Part shown: positions 1 through 8,496 of the stretch, piece after piece
Position numbering within the stretch: the first letter of the stretch is position 1
Layout: each line of letters opens with the position of its first letter
Assembly (NCBI GenBank): GCA_964555675.1
Contig: CAZKTU010000037.1
Span: forward strand, 1 to 36,649
Direction of reading: 5' to 3'
Origin: CAIWXH01 sp964555675
Lineage (GTDB): Bacteria > Chloroflexota > Chloroflexia > Chloroflexales > Chloroflexaceae
DNA: 36,649 nt
Made by a program: the position numbers and the translations under genes
Notes under the pieces: generated by a model
Database searches by the model: none
Told to the model about the DNA's origin: nothing
What the model saw: the letters and a program-made list of their open reading frames with translations, nothing else

Positions 1-74
1 ACCCATGTGTGCGCCCAACCCCGCAGAGTAGATCGGACGGAGCTCAAGCGGAGAGCGGAACGATTGACCGTCGG

Positions 75-115
75 CTTCGACAGGCTCAGCCGGCCGTTGC
101 CTGAGCTTGTCGAAG
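75..115. repeat. Dispersed inverted repeat, copy 1
   Basis: The arms CTTCGACAGGCTCAG (75-89) and CTGAGCTTGTCGAAG (101-115) can form a 15-bp stem with one G-T type mismatch around the 11-nt loop CCGGCCGTTGC. A second copy with the same arms and a loop differing at one base is at 24637-24677 in the same orientation. The flanking bases are also similar (GGCGACAGGATG here, GGCAACACGATG there), so the repeated unit is about 54 bp. It sits just 3' of the minus-strand dehydrogenase and could act as its transcription terminator, although no T-run follows. Positions 1-74 show no gene that I can support. Confidence 0.85.
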
Positions 116-132
116 GCGACAGGATGCCCGCT

Positions 133-1020
133 CTACGACAGCGGCTTGCCGCCCGTGACCCCGATCACTTCGCCGATGATATAGCTCGACTCCTGCGATG
201 CCAGGAAGACGAACACCGGCGCCAGCTCGGCCGGCTGAGCCGCGCGGCCGATGGGCGTGTCCTTGCCGAACTGCGAGCTCCGCTCGGGTGGCATGGTCGA
301 GGGAATGAGCGGCGTCCAGACGGGCCCGGGCGCCACGGCGTTGACCCTGACCCCCTGCTCGATCGCCAGCTCCGAGAGGGCCTTGGTGAAGGTGACGATC
401 GCCCCCTTGGTGGTGGCGTAGGCCAGCAGCTGCGCCGAGGGCTGGTAGGCCTGGATCGAGGCGGTGTTGATGATCGTCCCGCCCGCGGGCATGTGCGGCA
501 GGGCCGCCTTGCACAGGTAGAACATGGCGTAGATGTTCGTGCGGAAGGTGTGATCCCACTCCTCCGAGCTGAACTCCTCGAGCTTCTGGTGGGTCATCTG
601 GTAGGCGGCGTTGTTCACCAGCACGTCGAGCTTGCCGAACTCGCTGCTCGCCCGCTGCACCAGCTCTTTGCAGTGCTGCTCTTGCCCAATGTCGCCGGCC
701 ACCGCTACGGCCTTGCGCCCCGCCTCGCGCACCGCCCGGCAGGTCTCCTCGGCGTCCGAGTCCTCGTTCAGGTACGAGATCAGCACGTCGGCGCCCTCGC
801 GCGCGTAGGCCAGGGCGACGGCCCTGCCGATGCCCGAGTCGCCGCCGGTGATCAGGGCCGCCTTGCCGGTCAGCCGTCCGCTGCCTTTGTACGAATCCTC
901 GCCATAGTCGGGCCTGGGGTTCATCTGCGACTCGAGCCCGGGCGGCTGCTGGCGCTGCTCGGGGAAGGGCGGCTGGGGCTCCTGGGTGCGTGGGTCCTGC
1001 TGGGCCTTATTCACAGTCAT
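133..1020 (-). CDS. SDR family oxidoreductase, general-stress-protein-39/YghA type
   Basis: This 295-residue NAD(P)-dependent short-chain dehydrogenase is probably cytosolic; its substrate is not predictable. A hydrophilic proline- and glutamine-rich N-terminal extension of about 45 residues precedes the Rossmann fold, as in the GS39/YghA/YhdF subgroup, and the total length matches that subgroup. Visible motifs are TGGDSGIGRA for cofactor binding, VNNAA in place of the usual NNAG, and a catalytic YATTK with an upstream serine in NTASIQ. The sequence ends in VTGGKPLS, close to the usual C-terminal VTGG. The ATG at 1020 is preceded by AAGGAG with 9-nt spacing on the minus strand, which fixes the start. 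The hydrolase gene ends 43 bp upstream on the same strand, so co-transcription is possible. Family members are often stress-induced; that role is inferred here. Confidence 0.93.
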   Translation of the reverse strand: MTVNKAQQDPRTQEPQPPFPEQRQQPPGLESQMNPRPDYGEDSYKGSGRLTGKAALITGGDSGIGRAVALAYAREGADVLISYLNEDSDAEETCRAVREAGRKAVAVAGDIGQEQHCKELVQRASSEFGKLDVLVNNAAYQMTHQKLEEFSSEEWDHTFRTNIYAMFYLCKAALPHMPAGGTIINTASIQAYQPSAQLLAYATTKGAIVTFTKALSELAIEQGVRVNAVAPGPVWTPLIPSTMPPERSSQFGKDTPIGRAAQPAELAPVFVFLASQESSYIIGEVIGVTGGKPLS

Positions 1021-1063
1021 CGTGTGACACTCCTTGTGATTCTGATTTCATCGGTTCACTCCG

Positions 1064-1735
1064 CTACCGGGCGCCCACGGCATGCGCCAGCCCCTCCGCG
1101 ACGAGCTGGCGCTCGAGCCAGCCGAGCACATGCGGGGCCAGCTCGGCGGGGTCGGCGAGGGTGATGAGGTTGCTGTCGTCGTCGAGCAGGGGCAGGGCGC
1201 AGCGGTTGAGCTCGCCCATGAGCTCGTTCTCGGCCTCGACCAGCAGCAGACTCGGCGCCACGACCTGACTCAGCTCGCGGCCCGCCAGATCGGGGCGCCC
1301 GCCCCACATGGCGATGCCGTCGAGGGCGCCCGGGCGCGCCGCGTCGGCGATCAGGGCGGCCGCCCCGGCGGCGCCCGTGGCGAAGCAGAAGCTCGGCAGC
1401 CCCGCCGCCCACGGCTGCTCGCCCAGCCAGCCGAGGGCCCCGGCCAGGCGCTGGGCCTGCAGCCGTACGTCGAAGCGTAGGTGCTTGGTGAAGGCGTCCT
1501 CGGTCAGCTCGTCGCGCGTCAACAGCTCGACCTCGAGGGTGGCGAAACCATGCTCGTGCAGGGCCGCGAGCAGCCCGGGCTGGGCGCGGCTATGATGGAC
1601 GCCCGCGTCGCCCCTGAGCAGCACCACCGTGCCGCGCGCTGTCGCCGTGTGGAAGACGCGCCCCTCGAGGGCGCTTGGCGGCCCGCCGATGAGCACGAGG
1701 CTCTCGGCCGGCTCGGGTTGGGTCCTGGTTGTCAT
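1064..1735 (-). CDS. Dienelactone-hydrolase-like alpha/beta hydrolase
   Basis: This 223-residue protein begins at the ATG at 1735 (MTTRTQPEPAES). The open frame continues further upstream, but only as antisense to treY, so the shorter form is chosen. The fold looks like the small alpha/beta hydrolases and phosphoribosyltransferase-associated hydrolases: a hydrophobic strand VVLLRGDAG, a nucleophile-elbow region around FCFATGAAGAAAL, and a late strand SLLLVEAENE. The usual GxSxG elbow reads ATGAAG, so the nucleophile serine is absent or replaced and activity is uncertain. It lies between treY (163 bp upstream) and the stress-type dehydrogenase (43 bp downstream), all on the minus strand. A 7-bp GC hairpin (1752-1758 with 1763-1769) lies in the leader. 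The true substrate is unknown. Confidence 0.7.
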   Translation of the reverse strand: MTTRTQPEPAESLVLIGGPPSALEGRVFHTATARGTVVLLRGDAGVHHSRAQPGLLAALHEHGFATLEVELLTRDELTEDAFTKHLRFDVRLQAQRLAGALGWLGEQPWAAGLPSFCFATGAAGAAALIADAARPGALDGIAMWGGRPDLAGRELSQVVAPSLLLVEAENELMGELNRCALPLLDDDSNLITLADPAELAPHVLGWLERQLVAEGLAHAVGAR

Positions 1736-1898
1736 TGCTCGTTGCTGGCGCCGCGGCGTCTTCGCCGCGACGGCCCTAGTCGCGTACCCTGCCTCTACGG
1801 CAAGTTGCGGGCCTGAGCCTCGCTCGCTTTGTCGGGAGCTTCCCCAACTCATCAGCAGTAATTGTGCCGAGGTTTCCGCGTGAGCCCTCGCGCCCGGA

Positions 1899-4800
1899 TC
1901 ACACCCGCTCTGCCTCGCGTACGAGCAGGGCCACGGGCAGCCGCCCCAGCAGCCCGGCGAGGGGGAGGGTTCGCTCCCCGGCGAGGCTCTGCCCGGTAAG
2001 GACGTCCGTGTAGCGCCCGCCGGCCAGCTCGTCGGGTAAGGCCAGGCTCGTATCGCCCCAGATCGCGCCGATTGGCGGCCCCTCCCCCTCGCCCAGCAGG
2101 CCGGCGACGAGGCGCGGGACGACCACAATGGCCGCCTCGTCGCCCCGGGTGCGGGCGAACGCGCAGACGTGTTCCGCTCCGGCGCCCGACGTGGCGAGAG
2201 GCGTGTAGCCCCCTTCGGCGAAGAGCTGCGGCCGCTCGCGGCGCAGGCGCAGAGCCCGGCTGACCAGATAGAGCTTGATGCGCCCATCGGCCATCGTCTC
2301 GCGCAGCTCGTCGGCCAGGGCCGCCCGCCCCTCGGGCTCGCCCGCCCGCGCGTCGAGCTCGGCCAGCAGCCGCCGGCGCAGCTCGTAGTCGACCGGGCGC
2401 CTGTTGTCGGGGTCGACCAGGCTCAGGTCCCACAGCTCGCTGCCCTGGTAGAGGTCGGGCACGCCGGGCGCGGTCAGCTTGAGCAGGGTCTGGGCCAGGC
2501 TGTTGACCCTCCCGAGGGGCGCGATTGCGGCGACGAAAGCCGCCAGGTCGGCCAGGAACGGCCCGCTGCGCTCGGGTTCGAGCAGGGCCGCGACGAAGTC
2601 GCGCAGGGCCCCGTCGTACTCCTCGTCGGGGTTGACCCAGCTCGTGTGCAGCTTGGCCTCGCGCGTGGCCTTCTCCATATACTGCGCGATGCGCTCCACA
2701 AAAGCGGGCCCGTCCTTCAGCCGTCCACCTGTCTCCTCGTGCTCGGGCCATGCGCCCACCAGGGTCTGGTAGAGCAGGTATTCAGCGTTGGGGTCTGGCC
2801 AGAGCTCGCCGTCGATCTGACGCTTCAGAGGCCGGTTCCAGTCGGCCCAGCGCTCGACGGCGGCGCCCCAGGCTGCGGGCAGCTCGGAGAGCAGGTTGAG
2901 CCGGGCCCGCACGTCCTCGCTGCGCTTGGTATCGTGGGTCGAGGAGGCCAGCATGGCCTGGGGCCACAGGCGGGCCCGCTCGGCGTTGTGGGCGTGAAAG
3001 GCGGCGAGGTCGAGTCCGAACTGCTCGGGGTGCCCGCCCACTTCGTTGAGCGCAATCAGGCGATGGTAGCGGTAGAAAGCCGTGTCCTCGACACTCTTGG
3101 CCATGACCGGGCCGGTCATCTGCTGGAGGCGCATGACCACCTCGACCACCTCCTGCCGGTCCTCCGCGCGGAACTCGGCCAGGTTGCGCAGCAGCATGGT
3201 GTCGCGCACGAAGCTGAAGAGGCTGCGCGGAATGCGCGGGTGGCGCCGGCGGGCCGCGACCATGGCCTCGGCGACATAACGCACGTCGCGCTCGCTCACT
3301 TGCTCGGGGTCGGCGATGTAGGTGCGGTAGATCGAGAGCTCGGCGATCACCGCCGTGAGGGCCGCGGTGAGCCCGCGCAGCGTGAAGTCGCGCACGCGGC
3401 GGTTCTTCTCGTTGATGCGCTCGAGCCTGTGGCAGAGCGAGGTGATCTCGCTGGCCAGGTTGCCCTCCATCACCTCGAACTTGGCCTGGCGCACCAGCTC
3501 GGCGAAGCTGGGCGCGCTCTCCGGGTCGTCCGGGGCGATGAAGCGCCGGTAGATCGCGTCGAGGGCCGGCTCGTTGGCCGTGTCGACGAACAGGCCGTTG
3601 GCGGCGTTGAGGAAGTCGTAGCCCGTGGTGCCGTCCACGGCCCAGGCCTGGGGCAGGGGCTCGCGCTCCGAGAGGATCTTCTCGGCCACCACATAGAGCG
3701 GCCAGGCCGTCTCGCCCCTGGCGGTGCGCTCGGCGTGGGCCAGGGCCCAGGCCCGGGCCGCCTCGGCGGCGGCTGCATCGTCGAAGTCCGCCTCGTCCTG
3801 CGCGGCCAGGCGCGCGCGGGCTCGGTCGAGCAGATAGCGCTCCTGGAGCTGCCGGAAGTAGGCCGGGGGGTCCCACATGCCATCTGGGTGGTCGATGCGC
3901 AGCCCGCTCACGCTCCCCTCGGCCACCAGGCGGAAGACCAGCTCGTGGGCCGCCGCGAAGACCTCGGGGCGCTCGACGCGTACGGCGGCCAGCTCGTTGA
4001 TGTCGAAGAAGCGCCGGTAGTTGATCTCCTCGGCGGCGACGCGCCAGTAGGCTAGCCTATAGGGCTGGGCCTCGATCAGGGCGTCGAGCTCGTCGAACGA
4101 GCGTGGGTCGCCGGGCGTGCCGTTCAGCTCCTGCACTCTGCGCTCGAGGGCCGCGCGCACGACGGGGCTGCTCTCGGCGAGGACGGCGATACGGCGCTTA
4201 ATCACCTCTTTCTCGCGGCGGCGCTCGGCCAGGCGCGCCGGGTCGCTCTCGTCGCGCGGGGGCAGGTAGCCCACGGCGGTGATGATGCTCGCCAGCTCCT
4301 GGCGCGCGGGGTCGTCCTCGGGCAGCGCGTCGGCTACGGCGGCGTGGGCCGGCTCGAGTAGCCGCGTCAGGGTGCCGGGCGCAACGGGCAGCAGCGTGTC
4401 GTAGTATGCGAGGGCCAGGGCGCCGTCCACGAGCCGTAGCTGAAGCTCGCCGGCCTCGAGCACGACGCCGTACTGGTCGCCGAGGATGGGCAGCAGGACC
4501 TTACCGGCCAGCTCGGGCTTGACCGGGGCCCAGTCGATGTCGAAGAAGCCCGCGTAGGCCGAGGCGGGGCCATTCTCGAGCACGTCGACCCACCAGGGGT
4601 TTTCGCCGCCGACGCCCATGTGGTTGGGCACCATGTCGAGGACGAGGCCGAGGCCCGCGTTGCGCAGGGCCGCGCTCAGCTCGGCGAAGCCCGCCTCGCC
4701 CCCGAGGGCCGGGCTGAGGCGGCCGTAGTCGCAGATATCGTAGCCGTGGGTACTGCCCGCGCGGGCCATGAAGAGGGGGGAGGCGTAGGCATCGCCGACG

Positions 4801-4961
4801 CCGAGGTCTCGCAGGTAGGGTGCGATGGCCGCGGCGTCGGCGAAGGTGAAGCCGGGGTGGAACTGGAGGCGGTAGGTGGCGACCGGCACGTGCCGGCGCG
4901 CGATCAGCTCCTCCGCAAGGTTGGCCAGGTCGATCCCGGCGCCGATACGCTCCTGCTGCAT
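1899..4961 (-). CDS. treY: Maltooligosyl trehalose synthase
   Basis: TreY isomerises the reducing-end glucosidic bond of maltooligosaccharides to an alpha,alpha-1,1 linkage, making maltooligosyl trehalose; TreZ then releases trehalose. The 1020-residue protein shows the GH13 regions in order: LDMVPNHMG (about residues 108-116, region I), GLRIDHPDG carrying the nucleophile Asp (region II), VVAEKIL carrying the acid/base Glu (region III) and STHDTKRSED (region IV, characteristic of TreY). The N-terminal ATYRLQFHPGFTF is also typical of the family. The ATG at 4961 has GGGAG about 10 nt upstream. The protein is near the long end for bacterial TreY. No treZ or treX is in the window, so the partner enzyme must be encoded elsewhere. 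The gene def ends 88 bp upstream on the same strand. Confidence 0.96.
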   Translation of the reverse strand: MQQERIGAGIDLANLAEELIARRHVPVATYRLQFHPGFTFADAAAIAPYLRDLGVGDAYASPLFMARAGSTHGYDICDYGRLSPALGGEAGFAELSAALRNAGLGLVLDMVPNHMGVGGENPWWVDVLENGPASAYAGFFDIDWAPVKPELAGKVLLPILGDQYGVVLEAGELQLRLVDGALALAYYDTLLPVAPGTLTRLLEPAHAAVADALPEDDPARQELASIITAVGYLPPRDESDPARLAERRREKEVIKRRIAVLAESSPVVRAALERRVQELNGTPGDPRSFDELDALIEAQPYRLAYWRVAAEEINYRRFFDINELAAVRVERPEVFAAAHELVFRLVAEGSVSGLRIDHPDGMWDPPAYFRQLQERYLLDRARARLAAQDEADFDDAAAAEAARAWALAHAERTARGETAWPLYVVAEKILSEREPLPQAWAVDGTTGYDFLNAANGLFVDTANEPALDAIYRRFIAPDDPESAPSFAELVRQAKFEVMEGNLASEITSLCHRLERINEKNRRVRDFTLRGLTAALTAVIAELSIYRTYIADPEQVSERDVRYVAEAMVAARRRHPRIPRSLFSFVRDTMLLRNLAEFRAEDRQEVVEVVMRLQQMTGPVMAKSVEDTAFYRYHRLIALNEVGGHPEQFGLDLAAFHAHNAERARLWPQAMLASSTHDTKRSEDVRARLNLLSELPAAWGAAVERWADWNRPLKRQIDGELWPDPNAEYLLYQTLVGAWPEHEETGGRLKDGPAFVERIAQYMEKATREAKLHTSWVNPDEEYDGALRDFVAALLEPERSGPFLADLAAFVAAIAPLGRVNSLAQTLLKLTAPGVPDLYQGSELWDLSLVDPDNRRPVDYELRRRLLAELDARAGEPEGRAALADELRETMADGRIKLYLVSRALRLRRERPQLFAEGGYTPLATSGAGAEHVCAFARTRGDEAAIVVVPRLVAGLLGEGEGPPIGAIWGDTSLALPDELAGGRYTDVLTGQSLAGERTLPLAGLLGRLPVALLVREAERV

Positions 4962-5049
4962 ACATTCTGCTCCCGCTCGAATAGCTGTTGCTCAGCGTGC
5001 CGAGAGGGGCCTGTAGCAGGATGTGGGCCGCGCCGGGGGCGACGAATGG

Positions 5050-5607
5050 TCAGGCCGTGGGCGCGGGGTCGGGCTCGACGGTGATATCGCGCAGCGTGCC
5101 GATGTCGCGCATACGCTCGGTGAAGAGCACCCCATTGAGGTGGTCGACCTCGTGCTGGATGGCCCAGCCGAGCAGCCCGTCGGCCTTGCGCAGGCGGCGC
5201 GCCTTGCCGGTAAGATCCTGGAACTCGACGGTGACCCAGGTCTGGCGGGGGACCTGGCCGTACCAGCCGGGCAGGCTGAGGCAGCCCTCGTCGCGCATGA
5301 CCTCTTCGCCGCTGGTCTTGACGATCTTCGGGTTGAAGAGCACGTACTCCTCGGCGGGCGCGACCTCGACCTCGCTGCCGTCCTCCTGCTCCTCGTACTC
5401 GGGCGGGATGCCGATGATACAGAGCTGGATGGGCAGGCCCACCTGGGGCGCGGCCAGGCCCACGCCGTTGGCGGCGTGCATCGTCTCAAACATATCGGCC
5501 ACAAGCTGCTTGAGGGTGCGATCGGGCAGCTTGACCGGGCGGCAGTGCATCTTCAGGATCTTCTTGTCGTCTTCGTTATCAATTCGCAGCACCCGACGGA
5601 TGGCCAT
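5050..5607 (-). CDS. def: Peptide deformylase
   Basis: This enzyme removes the N-formyl group from nascent proteins at the ribosome, using a metal held by one Cys and two His. All three signature motifs are visible: GVGLAAPQVG, EGCLSLPG (metal Cys) and QHEVDH (two metal His and the catalytic Glu). From ATG 5607 it is 185 residues, a normal length. An in-frame ATG 21 nt upstream (5628) would add MRIESTE, but it has no ribosome-binding site, whereas 5607 is preceded by GGATTGAGAG. An extended -10 at 5652-5660 supplies its own promoter. A region of about 15 acidic residues (EEYEEQEDGSEVEV) is inserted between the first two motifs. No fmt or methionyl aminopeptidase gene is adjacent; priA is immediately upstream. 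Confidence 0.96.
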   Translation of the reverse strand: MAIRRVLRIDNEDDKKILKMHCRPVKLPDRTLKQLVADMFETMHAANGVGLAAPQVGLPIQLCIIGIPPEYEEQEDGSEVEVAPAEEYVLFNPKIVKTSGEEVMRDEGCLSLPGWYGQVPRQTWVTVEFQDLTGKARRLRKADGLLGWAIQHEVDHLNGVLFTERMRDIGTLRDITVEPDPAPTA

Positions 5608-5651
5608 TTCAGTACTCTCAATCCTCATCAGGGGTTAACAGGATACTTGAG

Positions 5652-5660
5652 ATTATAACA
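5652..5660 (-). promoter_or_regulatory. Extended -10 promoter of def
   Basis: On the minus strand this reads TGTTATAAT, a perfect extended -10 (TGnTATAAT), just after the priA stop and 44 nt before the chosen def start codon. No convincing -35 is seen, as is usual for extended -10 promoters. Predicted transcription start is near 5645. Confidence 0.6.
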
Positions 5661-5667
5661 TGGCGAG

Positions 5668-8241
5668 TCACAGGACATGGGCCGGGTCGACGTCGATGCT
5701 CCACCCCGGCAGAGGCCCGAGGGCGTCGAGCATGTCGTTGACGATGTGGGGGCTGACCCCGGCGGGGATGCGCAGGATCAGATGCCAGCGCCAGCGCCCG
5801 CGGGCCCGCTGAATGAAGGCCGGGGCCGGCCCGACCAGGCCCCAGCCCTCGAGGCGACGGGTCTCGAGCTGGGCGCGAGCCCGTTCGGCCAGGTGCTCGG
5901 CCTCGCGCTTGGCCCCGGCCTCGCCCGGGCCTGCGTAGACGAAGCGCACCAGCCGGCTGAAGGGCGGGTAGCCCGTCTCGCGCCTGTAGGCGATCTCCTG
6001 GGCGAAGAAGCCCTTGTAGTCGTGCTCCTGGGCGGCCTGCAGGGCATAATGCTCGGGGTTGTAGCTCTGGATGATCACCTGGGCGCCCGCGGTGCGCCGC
6101 CCGGCCCGCCCGGCGACCTGGGTGAGGAGCTGGAAGGCCCGCTCGCCGCTGCGGAAGTCGGGCAGGTGCAGGCCGGTGTCGGCGGCCACCACGCCCACCA
6201 GCGAGACCATGGGCAGGTCGAGCCCCTTGGCGATCATCTGGGTGCCGACCAGCACGTCGACCTCGCGGCGCAGCAGGGCGTCGAGCATGCGCCCGTGGGC
6301 GCCCTTGCCGCTGGCCGTGTCGCGGTCCCAGCGCAGCACCCGTGCCCCCGGCAGCATCGCCGCGACCTCTTCGGCGACCCGCTGCGTGCCGACGCCGAAG
6401 GCCTTGACCCGCGTGCTCATGCACTGCGGGCAGACGTAGGGCATGGGGCCGCGGGCGCCGCACGAGTGGCAGATCAGCGTGGTCGAGGCCGGCGGGCCGG
6501 CGGGCGCCCGCTCGCCGTCGGCGTCGTCGTAGTGCACGGTCATCGGGCCCGAGCAGGCCCCACAGCTGACCACGTGGCCGCAGTCGCGGCACATCACGAA
6601 GGCGGCGGCGCCGCGCCGGTTGAGGAAGAGGATGCTCTGCTCGCCGCGGGTCAGGGTCTCGTCGAGGGCCTGCTGCAGGGGCCGGCTGAAGACCGAACGG
6701 TTGCCCGAGGCCAGCTCGCGGCGCATATCGACCAGGCGCACCGGCGGCAGCGGCAGGGGCGTCGAGCGGGGCAGGCCGTCGACCCCGACCCCGCCGCCGA
6801 CCCGCTCGGGCAGCTCGAGCAGCCGATAGGCCCCGCTGACGGCCCGCTCGTACGACTCGACCGAGGGCGTGGCGCTGCCCAGGACCACCACGCTGCCGGT
6901 CAGCTCGGCCAGGCGCAGGGCGGTGTCGCGGGCGTGGTAGCGCGGGCCGGCGTCGTGCTTGTAGGTGAGCTCGTGCTCCTCGTCGACGATCACCAGGCCC
7001 AGGCTGGTCAGGGGCGCGAAGACGGCCGAGCGCGAGCCGATCGCCAGGCTGGCCTCGCCGCGGCGCAGGCGGCGCCACTCGTCGTAGCGCTCGCCCAGGC
7101 TCAGACCACTATGGAGCACGGCCAGTTTGCCCGGGAAGCGGGCGGCGAAGCGGCGCACCAGCTGGGCCGTCAGGGCAATCTCGGGCACCAGCACCAGGGC
7201 CTGGCGGCCCAGCCGCATCGCCCGCGCGATCGTGCGCAGGTAGACCTCGGTCTTGCCGCTGCCCGTGATCCCGTGCAGCAGGAAGACCCCGGCGCCCTTG
7301 TCGCCATGCTCGAGGGCTGAGACAATCGCCTCGTAGGCGGCGCGCTGGCCGGGGGTGAGGGGCGGGGGCTGATCGGGGGGCACGCCGTCGCCGGCGAGGG
7401 GATCGCGGCGCACCTCGCGCTGCTCGAAGGCGAGCAGGCCGCGCCGCTCCAGCTCGCGCAGCGTAGTCGCGTCGGCCCCGGTCGCGTCGTAGATATCGGC
7501 CACAAGCAGCGCCTCGCGGGCCGCGGGCTCGCCCTGGCCCATGGTCGCCTCGCGGGCGGCAAGCCAGGCGACGACGGCCCGCTGCTTCGGGGCGCGGGCT
7601 AGCTCGGCGAGGGCTTGCTCCAGCTCGGCGGGGGGCACGGCCAGGCGGGCCAGGCGCACGCGGCGGGGGCGGGCCGAGGGCGCGCTATGGGTGACGCCGC
7701 GGGCGGCGAGGCCGCGCTCGGACAGGGCGAGGTAGATCGCGCGCAACTCGGCGTCGGCGCCGCGCAGGGCCGCGCGCAGGGCTCGCTCGCTCTGCTCGCC
7801 GTGGAGGCGCAGATAGTAGAGCACGGCCCGCTCGGCCTGGGGCAGGGCGCCGAGATCGGCGGCGAGCCCGGCGTCGGTGGCCCGCCAGGTCGTCTCGGCC
7901 TCCTGGCCGGTGCCGGGTGGCAGCAAGAGGGCCAGGGCCTCGTAGAGCGGGGCGCGGTAGGTGCTGGCCACCCATTCGGCCAGGGCCAGGCCGGCTGGGG
8001 CGAGCTGGGCCTCGGGGTCGGCGAGGTCGTCGAGCTCGCGCAGGCCCGCGTCGCGGCCCTCGGCGGTGCTCAGGCCGAGCACGACCCCCTGCACGCGCCG
8101 GCGGCGCAGGGGCGCCCACACCAGCTGCCCGGGCCGCACGACGCCGCGCAGCCGCGCGGGAACCCGGTACGACAGCACGGCTCTCGTCTCGGGCCCCAGG
8201 GTCGCGCGCAAGGCGACGTCGGCGATCAGCTCGGTCGGCAT
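5668..8241 (-). CDS. priA: Primosomal replication-restart helicase PriA
   Basis: PriA recognises stalled forks and reloads the replicative helicase. It is a 3'-to-5' superfamily-2 helicase. The 857-residue protein has an N-terminal DNA-binding region, then Walker A GITGSGKTEV, Walker B as DEEH with the family sequence YKHDAGPRYHARD nearby, and the zinc region with paired cysteines (CRDCGHVVSCGAC, then CHSCG and CPQC). Later helicase motifs VGTQMIAKGLDLP and QVAGRAGR are present. Between the zinc cysteine pairs an insertion of about 20 residues (around DDADGERAPAGPPAST) is longer than usual. The ATG at 8241 has no Shine-Dalgarno sequence, and an extended -10 lies only 7 nt upstream, suggesting a leaderless mRNA. 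Deformylase follows 60 bp downstream. Confidence 0.97.
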   Translation of the reverse strand: MPTELIADVALRATLGPETRAVLSYRVPARLRGVVRPGQLVWAPLRRRRVQGVVLGLSTAEGRDAGLRELDDLADPEAQLAPAGLALAEWVASTYRAPLYEALALLLPPGTGQEAETTWRATDAGLAADLGALPQAERAVLYYLRLHGEQSERALRAALRGADAELRAIYLALSERGLAARGVTHSAPSARPRRVRLARLAVPPAELEQALAELARAPKQRAVVAWLAAREATMGQGEPAAREALLVADIYDATGADATTLRELERRGLLAFEQREVRRDPLAGDGVPPDQPPPLTPGQRAAYEAIVSALEHGDKGAGVFLLHGITGSGKTEVYLRTIARAMRLGRQALVLVPEIALTAQLVRRFAARFPGKLAVLHSGLSLGERYDEWRRLRRGEASLAIGSRSAVFAPLTSLGLVIVDEEHELTYKHDAGPRYHARDTALRLAELTGSVVVLGSATPSVESYERAVSGAYRLLELPERVGGGVGVDGLPRSTPLPLPPVRLVDMRRELASGNRSVFSRPLQQALDETLTRGEQSILFLNRRGAAAFVMCRDCGHVVSCGACSGPMTVHYDDADGERAPAGPPASTTLICHSCGARGPMPYVCPQCMSTRVKAFGVGTQRVAEEVAAMLPGARVLRWDRDTASGKGAHGRMLDALLRREVDVLVGTQMIAKGLDLPMVSLVGVVAADTGLHLPDFRSGERAFQLLTQVAGRAGRRTAGAQVIIQSYNPEHYALQAAQEHDYKGFFAQEIAYRRETGYPPFSRLVRFVYAGPGEAGAKREAEHLAERARAQLETRRLEGWGLVGPAPAFIQRARGRWRWHLILRIPAGVSPHIVNDMLDALGPLPGWSIDVDPAHVL

Positions 8242-8248
8242 GGGGGGC

Positions 8249-8257
8249 AGTATAGCA
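8249..8257 (-). promoter_or_regulatory. Extended -10 promoter of priA, apparently leaderless
   Basis: The minus strand reads TGCTATACT, then GCCCCCC, then the priA ATG. With a start point 6-8 nt after the -10 box, transcription would begin at or within 1-2 nt of the start codon. No ribosome-binding site could fit. Confidence 0.6.
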
Positions 8258-8362
8258 TGTCAGGGCTGATACAACGTTGCTTTGCCCGGCACGCCCGGCC
8301 GGTAAACTGGCGGGCTAGCGCTACGAAGCCCGCCTGCGCGGGCTCAAGAGGTTGCTCTTCGC

Positions 8363-8423
8363 ACCAAAGACCAACTGCTCGGCACGAGCCCGGCCTTGGT
8401 CCTTGGTCCCTGGTCTTTGGTCA
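8363..8423. repeat. Heptamer repeat with inverted partner
   Basis: Four tandem 7-bp units run from 8396 to 8423: TTGGTCC, TTGGTCC, CTGGTCT, TTGGTCA. The segment TGGTCTTTGGT (8411-8421) is an exact reverse complement of ACCAAAGACCA (8363-8373), leaving a 37-nt loop. The structure lies in the 255-bp gap between the divergent priA and PyrK-like genes, upstream of the latter's -10 box. Nothing else is recognisable in that gap apart from the two promoters. Confidence 0.8.
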
Positions 8424-8443
8424 GAAGCGCAAGCACCGAGCCG

Positions 8444-8452
8444 TGCTACAAT
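8444..8452 (+). promoter_or_regulatory. Extended -10 promoter of the PyrK-like gene
   Basis: The sequence TGCTACAAT matches TGnTATAAT with one change. It lies 44 nt before the ATG at 8497. No clear -35 hexamer is present at the usual distance. Confidence 0.5.
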
Positions 8453-8496
8453 GGCGCAGCCGAAACGCACGCAAGCTATCCTTGGGCATCGCCCCT

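Noticed and set aside
2169..4055. A 628-residue open frame on the plus strand opposite treY
   Set aside because: It is antisense to a certain gene, has no ribosome-binding site, and shows low-complexity composition typical of GC-rich mirror frames.
5605..5628. Upstream ATG (5628) as the deformylase start
   Set aside because: It lacks a ribosome-binding site, while the ATG at 5607 has GGATTGAGAG upstream and gives the usual family N-terminus.
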